From the NCBI RefSeq assembly GCF_003236365.1, contig NZ_POTZ01000009.1:1-38234 (forward strand): DNA of 38,234 nt. Direction: 5' to 3'. A program made the position numbers and the translations under genes. Origin of the DNA: Streptomyces sp. NTH33 (GTDB taxonomy: Bacteria > Actinomycetota > Actinomycetes > Streptomycetales > Streptomycetaceae). This document shows, one piece after another, positions 28,298-35,544 of this stretch. Positions within the stretch are counted from its first letter, which is position 1. Every line of letters starts with the position of its first letter. The notes below the pieces were generated by a model that worked only from the letters and a program-made list of their open reading frames with translations, was not told the origin of the DNA and did not search any database.

Positions 28298-29215
28298 TCA
28301 ACTCCCGGACTTCAGGAGCAGGCCGGCCGGGATGTCCCACTTCTTCATGAGCGACTCCATGGTGCCGTCGTTCAGAAGGCTCTTCATGGCCGCGTCCAGG
28401 GCCGGCTTGAGCGGGGAGTCCTTGAGCAGGGCGATGCCGGTGGGAGTCGGCTCGTAGTCGGTGCCGGGTGCGAGTTCGAACTGGCCGTTGGACGCCTTGG
28501 CCTGCAGCGCGAGCGAGACCGAGTCGGCCATGACCGCGTCGACCCGGCCGCTGACGACCGCCAGGTTGGCGCCGTCCTGCGAGGGGAACAGGTCGATCTT
28601 GACGGGAGCCTTGCCGGCGCCGGTGCACTTCTTGGAGATCGCGGGGAGTTGTTCGAGGCCCTGGATGCTGCCCTTCTGAGCGGAGAGGGTGCGCCCGCAC
28701 AGCACTGCCGGATCCATCTTGAGTCCCAGCGGGTTGCCCGTCCTGACCGCGATACCGGATCCGCCGTTGAGGTAGGGCACGAAGTCCACGGTCTTGGACC
28801 GCTCGGGGGTGATGGAGAAGGCGGAGGCGCCGACGTCGAACTTGCGGGCGGCCAGGCCGGGCAGGATGCCGTCGAACCCGGCGTTGACGTGGCCGACCTT
28901 CAGGCCCAGCTTGGCGCCGAGGGCGTCGGTCAGGTCGATGTCGAAGCCGATCATCGTCTTGTTGTCGGTGTCGAAGTACTCGAACGGCCGGTAGGACGCG
29001 TCGCTCGCCACCGCGAGCACGCCCTTGGATTTGACATCGGCGGGGAGCAGCGCGACGGCCGCGGTGTCCACCGCCGTCGCGGCGGCGGACCCGCCGGACG
29101 CCGGGGCGGACGGTCCCGAGCCGGTGGAACCGCTTCCGGCGGATGCGTTGGTACAGCCGGCGACGGCCAGTACGAGGGCTGCCGCGAGGAGGGGGAGACG
29201 TATCGGATGGCGCAC
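28298..29215 (-). CDS. Amino-acid ABC transporter lipoprotein (substrate-binding)
   Basis: 305 residues from a GTG at 29215, with GAAGGA eight bases upstream. A lipoprotein signal peptide ends in the lipobox LAVAGC, and a Ser/Gly/Ala-rich linker follows. The mature part is a family 3 solute-binding protein: YRPFEYFDTDNKTMIGFDID, AGFDGILPGLAARKFDVGAS, FSITPERSKTVDFVPYL. Such proteins bind polar amino acids or similar compounds. As it is coded with an oxygenase and a deacylase, its ligand is probably a modified amino acid. Confidence 0.92.
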   Translation of the reverse strand: MRHPIRLPLLAAALVLAVAGCTNASAGSGSTGSGPSAPASGGSAAATAVDTAAVALLPADVKSKGVLAVASDASYRPFEYFDTDNKTMIGFDIDLTDALGAKLGLKVGHVNAGFDGILPGLAARKFDVGASAFSITPERSKTVDFVPYLNGGSGIAVRTGNPLGLKMDPAVLCGRTLSAQKGSIQGLEQLPAISKKCTGAGKAPVKIDLFPSQDGANLAVVSGRVDAVMADSVSLALQAKASNGQFELAPGTDYEPTPTGIALLKDSPLKPALDAAMKSLLNDGTMESLMKKWDIPAGLLLKSGS

Positions 29216-29287
29216 GGGATCGTCCTTCTTGAGGGAGGGCAGGACAGGGAGGTGGTGCGTCAGCGGGTGGCCGGCCGGAGGGGCGGC

Positions 29288-29355
29288 GGGTGACCGCACC
29301 GGCGGCACCCGGAGGGTCAGCGGGTGACCGCACCGGCGGCACCCGGAGGGTCAGC
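29288..29355. repeat. Two perfect tandem copies of a 34-base unit
   Basis: Copies 29288-29321 and 29322-29355 are identical. A third, degenerate copy begins at 29356 (GAGTGGCCGCACCGGCGG), and traces of another lie upstream near 29265. The unit includes the TGA stop of the deacylase gene, so the repeat looks like an expansion of the gene's 3' end into the spacer before the binding-protein gene. Confidence 0.9.
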
Positions 29356-30364
29356 GAGTGGCCGCACCGGCGGGGTCGGGGCGGTCGGCGGCCAGGTGGT
29401 AGAGGGCGTCGCCGAAATCCACCAGCGGTGGCCGCCGGACGACGGCGACGACGCCCGCGCGGTGTGCGAGGACGGGGACGGAGGGCCGGGCGAGTTCCTC
29501 GACGGGGTGGACCCGGCCGACCAGATCGCCCTCCCCGACCTCCTGGCCGAGGACGGCGAGCGGCTCGAACAACCCGCGTGCGGGGGTGTACACGGCGCCG
29601 TCGGCGAGCAGGTCGATCCAGCGGGTCGGCGGGGCGGGCGGGGTGTCCGGCTCCGCCGGGAGGATTCCGGCCCCCGCCAGCACCCGGCGCAGTCCGTGGA
29701 CCGCGTCGGAGGCGAAGGCGGGATTGACCTCACCGCCACCGCCGAGCTCGGTGGAGATCATCGCGACCCCGGCGTCGTCGGCGGCGGTGGAGAGCGAGCC
29801 GGGTTCGAACCGCGCGGGGACGACCATCGTCCAGGGCAGCCCCATCTGCTCCGTCAGCCGCCGCTTGGCCTGCCAGGCCTCGGGGGTCGGGCCGTCGTAG
29901 GCGAAGACCGACGGGAGGTAGTGGCTGGTCGATCCGCCGGAGTGCAGGTCCATCACCAGGTCGGCGTGCGGCAGCAGTTCGCCGACCAGGGCGTGGGCGA
30001 TCTGGTCGGTGGGGCCGCCCCTGTCGTTCCCGGGGTAGCTGCGGTTGAGGTTCCCGCCGTCGAGCGGCGAGACCCGGGACGCGGTACGGACCGCGGGCAG
30101 GTTCAGCGCCGGCAGGACGACGAGCCGGCCGGTCAGCCGCTCGGGATCGGTCTCACGCAGCAGGCGGTGCAGGACCACCTGCCCCTCGTACTCGTCGCCG
30201 TGCGTCCCCGCGACGAGCAGGGCCGTCGGGCCCGGTGCGCCGGAGAGCACCGCGACCGGGACCGGGACGACTCCGTTGTCGTGCCGGTTGTCCGAGTGGG
30301 TGAGGTGGAGGGCGCCGATCTGGCGCCCCGGTGCGTCGAGGTCGATGCCGCGGAGCCGTGTCAC
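29351..30364 (-). CDS. M14/AstE-AspA-type deacylase (DoeB-like)
   Basis: 337 residues from a GTG at 30364, five bases after the Rieske-gene stop. Zinc ligands are visible in GTHGDEYEGQ (H and E) and DLHSGG (H), with the catalytic glutamate in MISTELGGGG. DGGNLNRSYPG provides the substrate-binding Asn-Arg pair. The family includes aspartoacylase, succinylglutamate desuccinylase and DoeB, the acetyl-diaminobutyrate deacetylase of ectoine degradation. The C-terminal 80 residues form a beta domain (GLFEPLAVLGQEVGEGDLVG). It would remove an acyl group from an amino-acid-like substrate. The stop lies in a 34-base tandem repeat. Confidence 0.88.
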   Translation of the reverse strand: MTRLRGIDLDAPGRQIGALHLTHSDNRHDNGVVPVPVAVLSGAPGPTALLVAGTHGDEYEGQVVLHRLLRETDPERLTGRLVVLPALNLPAVRTASRVSPLDGGNLNRSYPGNDRGGPTDQIAHALVGELLPHADLVMDLHSGGSTSHYLPSVFAYDGPTPEAWQAKRRLTEQMGLPWTMVVPARFEPGSLSTAADDAGVAMISTELGGGGEVNPAFASDAVHGLRRVLAGAGILPAEPDTPPAPPTRWIDLLADGAVYTPARGLFEPLAVLGQEVGEGDLVGRVHPVEELARPSVPVLAHRAGVVAVVRRPPLVDFGDALYHLAADRPDPAGAATR

Positions 30365-30369
30365 GGCGG

Positions 30370-31395
30370 TCAGCCCTTCGCGGCCTGGCCGGCGGCCTGC
30401 TCGGCGGCCAGCATCCGGGTGAGGATCCGGCGGGCCTTGGCGACGCCGGCGTCCTGGCCGATGAGCACGTCGTGCTCGCCGTCGGGGCGCTCCCGCATGC
30501 CGATCTCCTGCTCCCGCAGCGCGTCGGCGTCCTCGCGCAGCACGGTCTCCAGTCCGACCTCGAGCTCCTTGGTGGCCCACTCGGCGTCGACCGCGAAGTT
30601 GCGGCTGAAGGCGTAGTAGTACCAGGTGGTCCGCTCGTCGACCGGGGTGATCCCGTTGAGCACCTTGATGAGGTAGCCCTCCTCGCGCGGGCGCCCCTGG
30701 GCCGTGATGCCGGAGTGCAGCACGTGGTAGCTCGGGATGTGGAACTCGGTGGCGTGGAAGCGGTCGTACAGGCCCTCGGTGCCCATGGTCCGCGCGTACA
30801 GCGGCGGTGCCTCGACGCCGGGCATGAGCCGGTCCACGGTCACCACGTTGCCGTCCACCTCGACCGTGATGCCGTACTCGGGGATGTAGTCGTCACCGAC
30901 GGTCGTCTTGTGCAGGAACGTCTCGTGGGTGAGGTCGAGCAGGTTGTCGTGGATGAGGTCGTGGCGGCACTCGAAGAGCATCGTGTGGGTGACCGTCGCC
31001 CACGCGGGGTCGTTCATCCAGTGCGTGTCGGGGACCAGGCTCTCGTCGGCGAGGTCCTCGTCACCGGTCCACACCCAGATCCAGCCGTCCTTCTCCACGA
31101 CCGGGTAGCGTCGCACGCGGGCCCGGGCGGGGATGGCGGCCTGGGCGGGGACGCGGGTGCACACGCCGTCGGGCCCGTAGGCGAAACCGTGGTACCCGCA
31201 CTCGACGGAGTCCCCCACGGTGCGGCCGGCCGACAGCGGATAGGCGCGGTGGGCGCAGCGGTCGGCGAGGGCCACGGCCGCGCCGTCCTGGGTGCGGTAC
31301 AGCACGAGGGGTTGCTTGCAGACGACCCTGCGTACGGGCTCGCGGGTGACTTCGGTGGACCAGGCAGCGACATACCAGGTGTTCAGAACGAACAC
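30370..31395 (-). CDS. Rieske oxygenase, alpha subunit (VanA-like)
   Basis: 341 residues from a GTG at 31395 with GGAGG seven bases upstream. The Rieske cluster motif is complete: CAHRAYPLSAGRTVG, then CGYHGF (C-x-H and C-x2-H). The mononuclear iron site is visible in DNLLDLTHETFLH with the expected Asp and His residues. The length and start (FVLNTWYVAAWSTEV) match the vanillate-demethylase-like group, which oxidises or demethylates aromatic or small quaternary compounds. First gene of a leftward operon; electrons should come from the VanB-like reductase at 25019-25993. The substrate cannot be read from sequence. Confidence 0.93.
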   Translation of the reverse strand: MFVLNTWYVAAWSTEVTREPVRRVVCKQPLVLYRTQDGAAVALADRCAHRAYPLSAGRTVGDSVECGYHGFAYGPDGVCTRVPAQAAIPARARVRRYPVVEKDGWIWVWTGDEDLADESLVPDTHWMNDPAWATVTHTMLFECRHDLIHDNLLDLTHETFLHKTTVGDDYIPEYGITVEVDGNVVTVDRLMPGVEAPPLYARTMGTEGLYDRFHATEFHIPSYHVLHSGITAQGRPREEGYLIKVLNGITPVDERTTWYYYAFSRNFAVDAEWATKELEVGLETVLREDADALREQEIGMRERPDGEHDVLIGQDAGVAKARRILTRMLAAEQAAGQAAKG

Positions 31396-31423
31396 GGCCA
31401 GACCTCCTCTGGATGCAGTGCGC

Positions 31424-31438
31424 ACACCGTATACAGTG
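31424..31438. promoter_or_regulatory. Candidate FCD-GntR operator overlapping the operon promoter
   Basis: The palindrome ACCGTATACAGTG with core GTATAC (31429-31434) lies in the 139-base gap between the Rieske and GntR starts. FCD-type GntR proteins often bind short GTNTAC-like palindromes. On the complement, GTTGTC about 16 bases ahead of TATACG could be the -35/-10 pair, so bound regulator would block the operon promoter. Confidence 0.5.
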
Positions 31439-31534
31439 AGTTCAGGGAAGACAACGGTCCGCACGAGGTGGAATTCTTCGGCGGACCGGAACCGAAATCC
31501 CGGTCCGGAACGGCGCTCAGGACGGAGAACAGAG

Positions 31535-32242
31535 GTGCGGCCTTTGCGCAGCGACCCCAGGGACACCCGGCCGTTGGGAGTCCGGGTGTACGAACAACTC
31601 CGCGACGAGATCGTCTCGGGCGGTCTGGAAGCCGACGCCACCCTGGTGCAGGAGCAGGTGGCGGAGCGGCTGGGCGTGTCCCGCACCCCGGTACGGGACG
31701 CGCTGAACCGCCTCGCCCACGAGGGGCTGGTCACCTGGCTCCCGGGCAGCGGATACATCGTCAACGCCCTGCAGCCCAAGGACATCGCCGAGGTCTACCA
31801 GGTGCGGCAGTCCCTGGAGACGCTGGCCCTGCGACTGGCCTGCGGCCGGCACGACCGGGCCCGGCTGGCCCGGCTGGCGGCGGTGATCGAGGAGATGGCG
31901 GCCGCCGAACCGGCCGACGCGGCGGCCCAGTTCGAACTCAACCGGGCGTTCCACCGCCTGCTGATCGAGCCCTGTGACAACGCGCTGCTCCTGCGGATGA
32001 TCGACACCCTCTGGGACCACCCGGTCAACCGCCGCATCACCCGCTCCTACGTCCACGAGGCGGGCAACGTCCCGCTCATGGTGAGCGAGCACCGCGCCCT
32101 CCTGGAGGCCGCCCGCGCGGTGGACGAGGAGCGCCTCGTCCGTCTGGCGACCGAGCACATGTACACCGGCTACCGCGAGACCCTGCCCGCCGACAGCGGC
32201 CTCGACCTGGTGCCACGGCCGGAGTCCGAGGAGCCCGGCTGA
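31535..32242 (+). CDS. GntR-family regulator, FCD subfamily
   Basis: 235 residues from a GTG at 31535 with GGAG eight bases upstream. The winged helix reads RVYEQLRDEIVSGGLEADAT, then VAERLGVSRTPVRDALNRLA and HEGLVTWLPGSGYIVN. A helical FCD effector domain follows, with metal-ligand-like residues in FELNRAFHRLL and SEHRALLEA. It is divergent from the Rieske/ABC operon and is probably its substrate-responsive repressor. FCD members usually sense organic acids or amino-acid-like metabolites of the pathway they control. Confidence 0.92.
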   Translation: MRPLRSDPRDTRPLGVRVYEQLRDEIVSGGLEADATLVQEQVAERLGVSRTPVRDALNRLAHEGLVTWLPGSGYIVNALQPKDIAEVYQVRQSLETLALRLACGRHDRARLARLAAVIEEMAAAEPADAAAQFELNRAFHRLLIEPCDNALLLRMIDTLWDHPVNRRITRSYVHEAGNVPLMVSEHRALLEAARAVDEERLVRLATEHMYTGYRETLPADSGLDLVPRPESEEPG

Positions 32243-32254
32243 GGACGGGCCGCC

Positions 32255-32349
32255 TCACACGGAGGACAGGTCGAGTTCGGCGCGGACGGTCTTGCCGGGC
32301 AGGGCCACTCCCCCGGACACGCGGGACGCGGGTGCGCGGGAGGTGGCCG
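32255..32349 (-). pseudogene. Possible C-terminal scrap of an RsbW-like ATPase
   Basis: One complement frame ends GVALPGKTVRAELDLSSV and stops at 32255-32257. Similar endings (GKTVWAEL) close HATPase_c_2 proteins that usually sit divergent from XRE-DUF397 pairs, which is the arrangement here. No ATPase motif survives, so this is a weak call. Confidence 0.35.
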
Positions 32350-32651
32350 ATGGTGGCGGACAGCACGAGTATGGCGGGAGCGGGCACGGGCGGCGAGCCC
32401 GAGTGCTCGGACAGTCCGCGGACGTTCGGCGCGGTCGTCCAGGCGTTGCGGGAGCACGCCGGCCTGAGCCGGACGGAGCTGGGCGAGCTGGTCCGCTTCT
32501 CCAAACACACGGTGACGTCAGTGGAGTTGGAATGCCGTCTTCTCCGACTCGAAAGAGGTCGGCGTCCTCCAAATGCGGTATGCCAGGATGCGTTCGCAGG
32601 CTCTCTCTCGAAGACTTCCTGGGCCTGTTGCAGCAGATGCGAGGAGCCTGA
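32350..32651 (+). pseudogene. XRE regulator with large internal deletion and frameshift
   Basis: From an ATG at 32350 (GGGAGG upstream) the frame encodes TFGAVVQALREHAGLSRTEL, then GELVRFSKHTVTSVEL, the N-terminal XRE helix-turn-helix of Scr1-type regulators. The frame is then lost near 32535. A different frame supplies a short end (LSLEDFLGLLQQMRGA) with a TGA that overlaps the next ATG (TGATG). Normal relatives have about 280 residues with a DUF5753 ligand domain, which is missing here. Confidence 0.75.
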
Positions 32652-32854
32652 TGAGCACGAGTGAACTGGCCTGATTCAAGAGCACTTACAGCAGCGGCGG
32701 AGACGGTGACTGCGTCGAGGTGGCCGTCCCCTGGCAGGAGCCGGCAGCCGCCGCGGCGGTCCGCGTCCGGGACTCGAAGGACAGGCGCGGCCCGCAGCTC
32801 GCCCTCTCCCCCACCGCGTGGAACGGCTTCGTCTCGTACGCCGCCCAGGCTTGA
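32651..32854 (+). pseudogene. DUF397 protein interrupted by an in-frame TGA
   Basis: Codon by codon from the ATG at 32651: MSTSELA, TGA at 32672-32674, then FKSTYSSGG-type sequence (FKSTYSSSGGDGDCVEVAV) and VRVRDSKDRRGPQLALSPTA, WNGFVSYAAQA and a natural TGA at 32852-32854. The whole 67-codon frame is otherwise a textbook DUF397 gene. The TGA takes the place where relatives usually have Trp (ELAWFKSSYS), consistent with a single TGG-to-TGA change. DUF397 proteins pair with XRE regulators. Since the partner is also broken, this is most likely a true nonsense mutation. Confidence 0.85.
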
Positions 32855-32879
32855 CGCCGTACGGCAAAGCGTCCCGCAC

Positions 32880-33108
32880 CGGTCAACTCCGATGCGGGAC
32901 GCTTGCTTTCGATCGCTTGCCCTTGGCCTGCGCGCCCTTCAGCCGCTTCTCGAAGCAGGCGTGCGCGGTTCCGCAACACCCACTCGCGCAGGGTGGCCCG
33001 GTTGATACCCGGGTGGGCGGCGATGCCCTTGCAGGTCGCCCCGGGCGTGGACTCGTACAGGGCCACGGCATCGGCCTTGAACTCGTCCGAGTAGTCCTTC
33101 ATCGCCAT
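32880..33108 (-). pseudogene. IS3-family OrfA remnant
   Basis: From an ATG at 33108 the complement reads MAMKDYSDEFKADAVALYES, TPGATCKGIAAHPGINRATL and REWVLRNRAR, the OrfA helix-turn-helix of a Streptomyces IS3-type element. After that two frames compete (EAAEGRAG or EKRLKGAQ), showing a frameshift, and no OrfB follows. Dead fragment; no clear terminal repeats were found. Confidence 0.78.
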
Positions 33109-33155
33109 TGGAGCCCGACACCCGATCAACCGGACGGTATACGAGCGCCTCTGCA

Positions 33156-33644
33156 TCAGCTCCGTCCATGCCGCACGGATCCGGGCCGAGCCCGCATGAC
33201 CCACATGTACCCGGCCAGGCCAAGTGATCCGCGCACCATGGCGTCAGCCCACACGGGCACGATGCCGCCCCAGGCGTTCCCCGCCAGGCTCCACAGGAGG
33301 AGCAAGGTCAGTGCGCTTGCCACTACGACCGCGCTCCCGTACTTGACCAGTGTCGTACGGCTTCTGCCCAGCCAGGCGCCCAAAAGCCCAGCCGGGATCT
33401 GCACCATCATGTGGAAGCTTGCGCATGCCAGCGGCACAACAAGGACGAGGATGAAGGGAGCATCCGCGGTGGGATCGTCCGGCGGGGTCGCGTAGGCGGC
33501 GTCCAGCATCCAGAACGGCGGTAGCAAGAACGTGAGCAGGAGGATGGCTCCGCTCAGATGCATAGCGCCAAGGTGCCGCAGGGCGGGATGTGACGTCCCG
33601 CTGCTTCGCCCCCGGACAGTCGGGCCATCGGTTCTCTCGCCCAC
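33156..33644 (-). CDS. Small integral membrane protein, unknown function
   Basis: 162 residues from a GTG at 33644 with GGGAGGGG upstream; an ATG at 33563 is an alternative without a ribosome site. Four hydrophobic segments are visible: HLSGAILLLTFLLPPFWML, ILVLVVPLACASFHMMV, GSAVVVASALTLLLLWSL and MVRGSLGLAGYMWVM. It has a short polar N-terminus and a basic C-terminus. I do not recognise the family. It stands alone next to the IS3 remnant. Confidence 0.65.
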   Translation of the reverse strand: MGERTDGPTVRGRSSGTSHPALRHLGAMHLSGAILLLTFLLPPFWMLDAAYATPPDDPTADAPFILVLVVPLACASFHMMVQIPAGLLGAWLGRSRTTLVKYGSAVVVASALTLLLLWSLAGNAWGGIVPVWADAMVRGSLGLAGYMWVMRARPGSVRHGRS

Positions 33645-34327
33645 GTTTCCCCTCCCACCGCCGTATGCGGCCTCAGGTCATGGTAGTCGGGTGGTTGCCC
33701 CGTTCTCACACGGCGCAGCACGTCCTGCGTGGCAGTCGTCATGATCCGCCGGACAGGGGGAGGCTCCAAAGCCGTTTCCAGCAAACGTCACCGGCGTCCT
33801 CCGGCACTCGCCATCAAGCCACCCGCGTCACGACGGGCGGAGGAGCCTGGCTGAGGACGGGTCCGTGCACGGCCGACCACGCTCGTCCGTCCTTCTCCCT
33901 CGGCGGCCCGCCGGGGACAGCGGCGGATGAACGTGCTTACAGCAAACGGACGTTGAGGAGCGGAAGGTGTGGTCATGGACCCCATCCGGTGGCCCGGAGC
34001 GCCCTTTCACCGGCCAGGCCCAACGCCTCACGACAGCGCCTCGCAACGGTCAACTCCGGTGCGGAGTCGGCTCGTCCGTCCGGAGGCGAACGCCCGCACA
34101 ACCGCCGGGCGGGCCCGACAGCCTCGGGCCCCGGCCTCGAAGCGCAAGGTCCAGCAGTGCCGCCCCGGGGCGGTGCCACGGCTGATCATCGTGTGTCAAC
34201 GATGATATTCCGCAACTCAACGATCGTATTGAGCCGGAGTCGCGGTCGCACGTGGCCGGGGGCACGGTGGGACGTAAAGTGCCAGGTGCACCAGAGCCGT
34301 TGGCCCCCTACCTCACGGAGCCCTCCG
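33645..34327. other. About 680 bases, mostly without gene
   Basis: Apart from the paired operator-like repeats at 34196-34230, I see no convincing coding sequence. Long open frames here are consistent with GC-rich background and lack start signals. Confidence 0.5.
34196..34230. promoter_or_regulatory. Direct repeats 21 bases apart upstream of the four-gene operon
   Basis: TCAACGATGATATT (34196-34209) and TCAACGATCGTATT (34217-34230) share TCAACGAT-NN-TATT. The 21-base period equals two helical turns, so two protomers would bind the same DNA face. The patch is AT-rich compared with its surroundings and lies about 100 bases before the GTG of the HTH gene. Probable operator for that regulator. 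Confidence 0.55.
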
Positions 34328-34936
34328 GTGGAACCGGCCTCGCCACTGCCCGAGACGCTGCGGCGTCTCCGCATGCTCATCCGCGAACAGGGCCTGGACT
34401 CCGCCGAACTGGTCGATCCGGGCAGTCTGGCCGAGCAGACCGCACTGCCCGAACAGACGGTCCGGGACCTTCTCGACGGCGCCGGCCCGCCCGACGACTC
34501 CGTGAACGACCGTGTGCGGGACAGAATCAGAACGCTGGCCCAGGCCGACCTGGCGAACACGGGAAGGCGCATGTCCGACCTCGCTGCCGGCATCTCCGAG
34601 CGTCTGGGGGTTTCCGCGGTCTGGGCGCGCCTGGTGTGCGACGGCAAAAAGGTTCCCAGCGTTGAACTCCTGCACGGCCTGGTGGGCTTCTTCGGCGTCG
34701 AGGGAGGAGAGGCCTTCTTCACCGCACGGGCCGACGAGGCCCTCGACCGCGCGCTCCTGCGCATTCTGCGCAGGCTGGAAACCCCCGGGAGCGACCCGGT
34801 CCAGGCCCTGATGGACCGTTACGGCGTCAAGACCGCCGACCTGCGCATGCACGGATCCTTCACGCGAGAGCAGGTGGAGCGCATCCTCGAGGGCGTCTTC
34901 CGATCGGTTCTGCCCCCGGAGGGAGACAAGCGGTGA
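34328..34936 (+). CDS. HTH (XRE-like) regulator of an ImmA/IrrE operon
   Basis: 202 residues from a GTG at 34328 with CGGAG nine bases upstream. Two helix-turn-helix-like parts are seen: residues about 25-50 (LVDPGSLAEQTALPEQTVRD) and about 83-125 (SDLAAGISERLGVSAVWARL, then VELLHGLVGFFGV). The second is a conventional XRE fold. The C-terminal part is helical. Its stop overlaps the next start (GTGA), so it is translationally coupled to the metallopeptidase. Regulator-plus-ImmA pairs usually work as repressor and anti-repressor protease, so cleavage of this protein by its neighbour is a reasonable inference. Confidence 0.82.
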   Translation: MEPASPLPETLRRLRMLIREQGLDSAELVDPGSLAEQTALPEQTVRDLLDGAGPPDDSVNDRVRDRIRTLAQADLANTGRRMSDLAAGISERLGVSAVWARLVCDGKKVPSVELLHGLVGFFGVEGGEAFFTARADEALDRALLRILRRLETPGSDPVQALMDRYGVKTADLRMHGSFTREQVERILEGVFRSVLPPEGDKR

Positions 34937-35544
34937 CCACCAAGGCGATGAAGGTTCTGCTCTCCGCGCTGGGGAGGGAGGCGGCGCGGTCCGTGCAGCG
35001 GCCGGCTGAGCCGCGGGAGGTCATGGACGGATTCATCAGGGCCATGAGCGTGCGCTCCGGGCGGCCGATCCAGCTGGTCTTCCGGTCCTTTCCCCCGGAC
35101 ATCCCCGTCTCCGGCATGCGTCTGGACTGCGGCGACAACAGCATCATCGTCGTGGAGGAACGCATGGCGCCGGAAGCGCAGTTGGTCATTCTCGGACACG
35201 AACTGTGGCATGAGGAGCAACGAGACTGCGGTCACCACGTCGCCGGATTGCCGACAGCCGCCCGCTCTCTCACCGGGGATCGGTCACCCGCGGCGATCGA
35301 GCGCGCCGTGCAGGAGGTCCTCGCCGCACACGAGATCTCGCGCGAGGCCCTGCTGACCATCGCGGCCCGAGCCGGTTCGGCCGACGACCATGAAGTCGAC
35401 GCCGAGACCTTCGGCCTGCTCTTCGGCCGCGAAGTCCGCACCTGGATGAAGGGCCGGTACGCCGAAGGCCCGCTCACCCAGTCCACGGTCGAGGGGCGAA
35501 TCCAGTTATCCCTCACCAGCCGCGGCGGTCGCATCCTCTCATGA
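34933..35544 (+). CDS. ImmA/IrrE-type zinc metallopeptidase
   Basis: 203 residues from the GTG at 34933 that overlaps the upstream stop. The zinc motif HELWH (H89-E90-x-x-H93) follows a predicted beta strand (NSIIVVEERM), as in ImmA/IrrE proteins. A conserved acidic residue further on (DDHEVDAETFGLLFGRE) may give the third ligand. No signal peptide, so cytoplasmic. Family members cleave XRE-type repressors to induce mobile elements or stress genes. It is coupled by ATGA to the MAB_1171c-type gene. Confidence 0.85.
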   Translation: MTTKAMKVLLSALGREAARSVQRPAEPREVMDGFIRAMSVRSGRPIQLVFRSFPPDIPVSGMRLDCGDNSIIVVEERMAPEAQLVILGHELWHEEQRDCGHHVAGLPTAARSLTGDRSPAAIERAVQEVLAAHEISREALLTIAARAGSADDHEVDAETFGLLFGREVRTWMKGRYAEGPLTQSTVEGRIQLSLTSRGGRILS

